The notes under the pieces are model-generated. The model searched no databases. It was not told the DNA's origin and saw only the letters and a program-made list of their open reading frames with translations. From Sphaerochaetaceae bacterium (GTDB lineage: Bacteria; Spirochaetota; Spirochaetia; Sphaerochaetales; Sphaerochaetaceae), in contig JAEDOD010000097.1 in assembly GCA_016302165.1 (NCBI GenBank), positions 1 through 6,459 on the forward strand: DNA of 6,459 nucleotides, given 5' to 3'. A program made the translations under genes and the position numbers. Below are positions 5,695 through 6,459 of the stretch, one piece after another (positions within the stretch are counted from its first letter, which is position 1; each line of letters begins with the position of its first letter).

Positions 5695-6411
5695 ATGGTT
5701 CTTTTTCCTGCAATAGATATACTCTCCGGTAAGGCTGTAAGACTCTACAAGGGTGACTACAACGCTGTAACTGTATATAGCGAAAGACCTTGGGAGTTTG
5801 CAGAGGACTTTCGTGAAAAGGGGTGCTCGGCCATCCATATAGTGGACCTGGACGGAGCAAGAAGCGGAGAGACAGTAAACATGGATGCTGTAAAGAGAAT
5901 TGCTTCTGTGGAAGGCCTCTATAGCGAAATCGGCGGCGGAATCAGGAATATGGAGACCGTATCAAGATACCTGGAGGCTGGAGTTGACAGAGTAATTCTA
6001 GGAACCGCTGCTCTCAATGATCCCACTTTCCTTAAAAATGCCCTCAGAGAATACGGCAATAGGATTGCTGTTGGGGTGGACCTGAAGGATGGAAAGGTTG
6101 CTGTCAAGGGATGGCTTGAAACCTCAGATAAGGAGGGAATCCAGTTTCTTAAGGAGCTGGAGGATCTGGGAGTGGAAGGAGTGATAGTAACAGATATTTC
6201 CCGGGACGGAGCCATGAAGGGAACAAACCTGGACCTCTACAGAAGGATCAATGAGGAAGTTTCCTTGAAGGTGACAGCTTCCGGTGGAGTGTCTACACTG
6301 GAGGATGTTGTGGCACTGAAGGCAATGGGCCTTTATGGTGCAATCATTGGAAAGGCCTACTATACAGGGGCTATTAAGCTGAATGAAGCTCTGGAGGCGG
6401 CGTCATGTTGA
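5695..6411 (+). CDS. hisA: Phosphoribosylformimino-AICAR phosphate isomerase (HisA)
   Basis: HisA is a (beta/alpha)8-barrel isomerase that opens the ribose of ProFAR in an Amadori rearrangement to give PRFAR, the substrate of HisF-HisH. From the ATG at 5695 it is 238 residues, a normal length. The catalytic acid and base by homology are Asp8 in FPAIDI and Asp129 in VGVDLKDG. Phosphate-binding features from the two half-barrels are GGGIR (80-84) with LGTAAL (102-107), and ASGGVS (195-200) with IGKAYYTG (218-225). TDISRDGAMKGTN spans 166-178. KGWLETS (138-144) fits HisA rather than the bifunctional PriA, though sequence alone does not exclude wider specificity. An in-frame TTG at 5680 would add five residues (MWRYK) and is judged unlikely. 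One base separates it from hisH. Confidence 0.95.
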   Translation: MVLFPAIDILSGKAVRLYKGDYNAVTVYSERPWEFAEDFREKGCSAIHIVDLDGARSGETVNMDAVKRIASVEGLYSEIGGGIRNMETVSRYLEAGVDRVILGTAALNDPTFLKNALREYGNRIAVGVDLKDGKVAVKGWLETSDKEGIQFLKELEDLGVEGVIVTDISRDGAMKGTNLDLYRRINEEVSLKVTASGGVSTLEDVVALKAMGLYGAIIGKAYYTGAIKLNEALEAASC

Positions 6412-6459
6412 CCAAAAGAATCATACCTTGCCTTGATGTAAGGGACGGAAGAGTAGTGA
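6405..6459 (+). CDS. hisF: Imidazole glycerol phosphate synthase, cyclase subunit HisF (5' part only)
   Basis: Only the first 18 codons are in the window, reading MLTKRIIPCLDVRDGRVV, which is the highly conserved beginning of HisF. Asp11 in CLDV is a catalytic residue of the cyclase. HisF uses the ammonia delivered by HisH to close the imidazole ring of IGP and release AICAR. The ATG at 6405 overlaps the end of hisA by 7 nt, with GGAGG at 6393-6397, 7 nt upstream. The rest of the gene lies beyond the right edge, so its integrity cannot be judged. Confidence 0.95.
   Translation, partial: MLTKRIIPCLDVRDGRVV

Noticed and set aside
1..6459. CRISPR array, insertion sequence, tRNA/rRNA or phage element
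   Set aside because: No spaced direct repeats, transposase motifs, terminal inverted repeats or structural RNA signatures were seen; the window is an uninterrupted his operon.

Overview
This window is the 5' three-quarters of a compact histidine biosynthesis operon, all on the + strand: yerC/hisR (TrpR-like regulator) - hisZ - hisG - hisD - hisC - hisB - hisH - hisA - hisF. The last gene runs off the right edge after 18 codons. Several traits point to a Gram-positive bacterium of the Bacillota, most likely Clostridia or a relative: a short-form HisG that needs HisZ, a YerC-type TrpR homologue, strong AGGAG-type ribosome binding sites, heavy AGG/AGA arginine and GGA glycine codon use, and monofunctional HisB. 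The HisZ sequence style resembles, from memory, Lachnospiraceae proteins. I cannot name the species.

Layout. Bases 1-166 are non-coding as far as I can tell. They hold a good 18-bp palindrome (110-127) that looks like a repressor operator. It lies at the centre of a longer, imperfect 56-bp dyad (91-146) and beside a TAAAGTG direct repeat with 8-bp offset. Any promoter here is weak by consensus and overlaps these elements. There is no T-box, no His-rich leader peptide and no intrinsic terminator in the leader. Bases 167-6459 are essentially all coding. Neighbouring genes overlap by 8, 8, 4, 4, 4 and 1 nt, then come a 1-nt gap (hisH/hisA) and a 7-nt overlap (hisA/hisF), so the whole run is probably one transcript with translational coupling.

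How the genes work together. HisZ and HisG form the ATP phosphoribosyltransferase that starts the pathway from PRPP and ATP. HisA isomerises the ProFAR intermediate. HisH and HisF form the imidazole glycerol phosphate synthase. HisB dehydrates IGP, HisC transaminates imidazole acetol phosphate, and HisD makes the final two oxidations to histidine. HisI/HisE and a histidinol-phosphatase are not in the window; HisI/HisE may follow hisF. The first gene probably encodes the operon's own histidine-responsive repressor, acting on the palindrome just upstream of it. No new enzyme system is visible; the most interesting part is the regulatory region.
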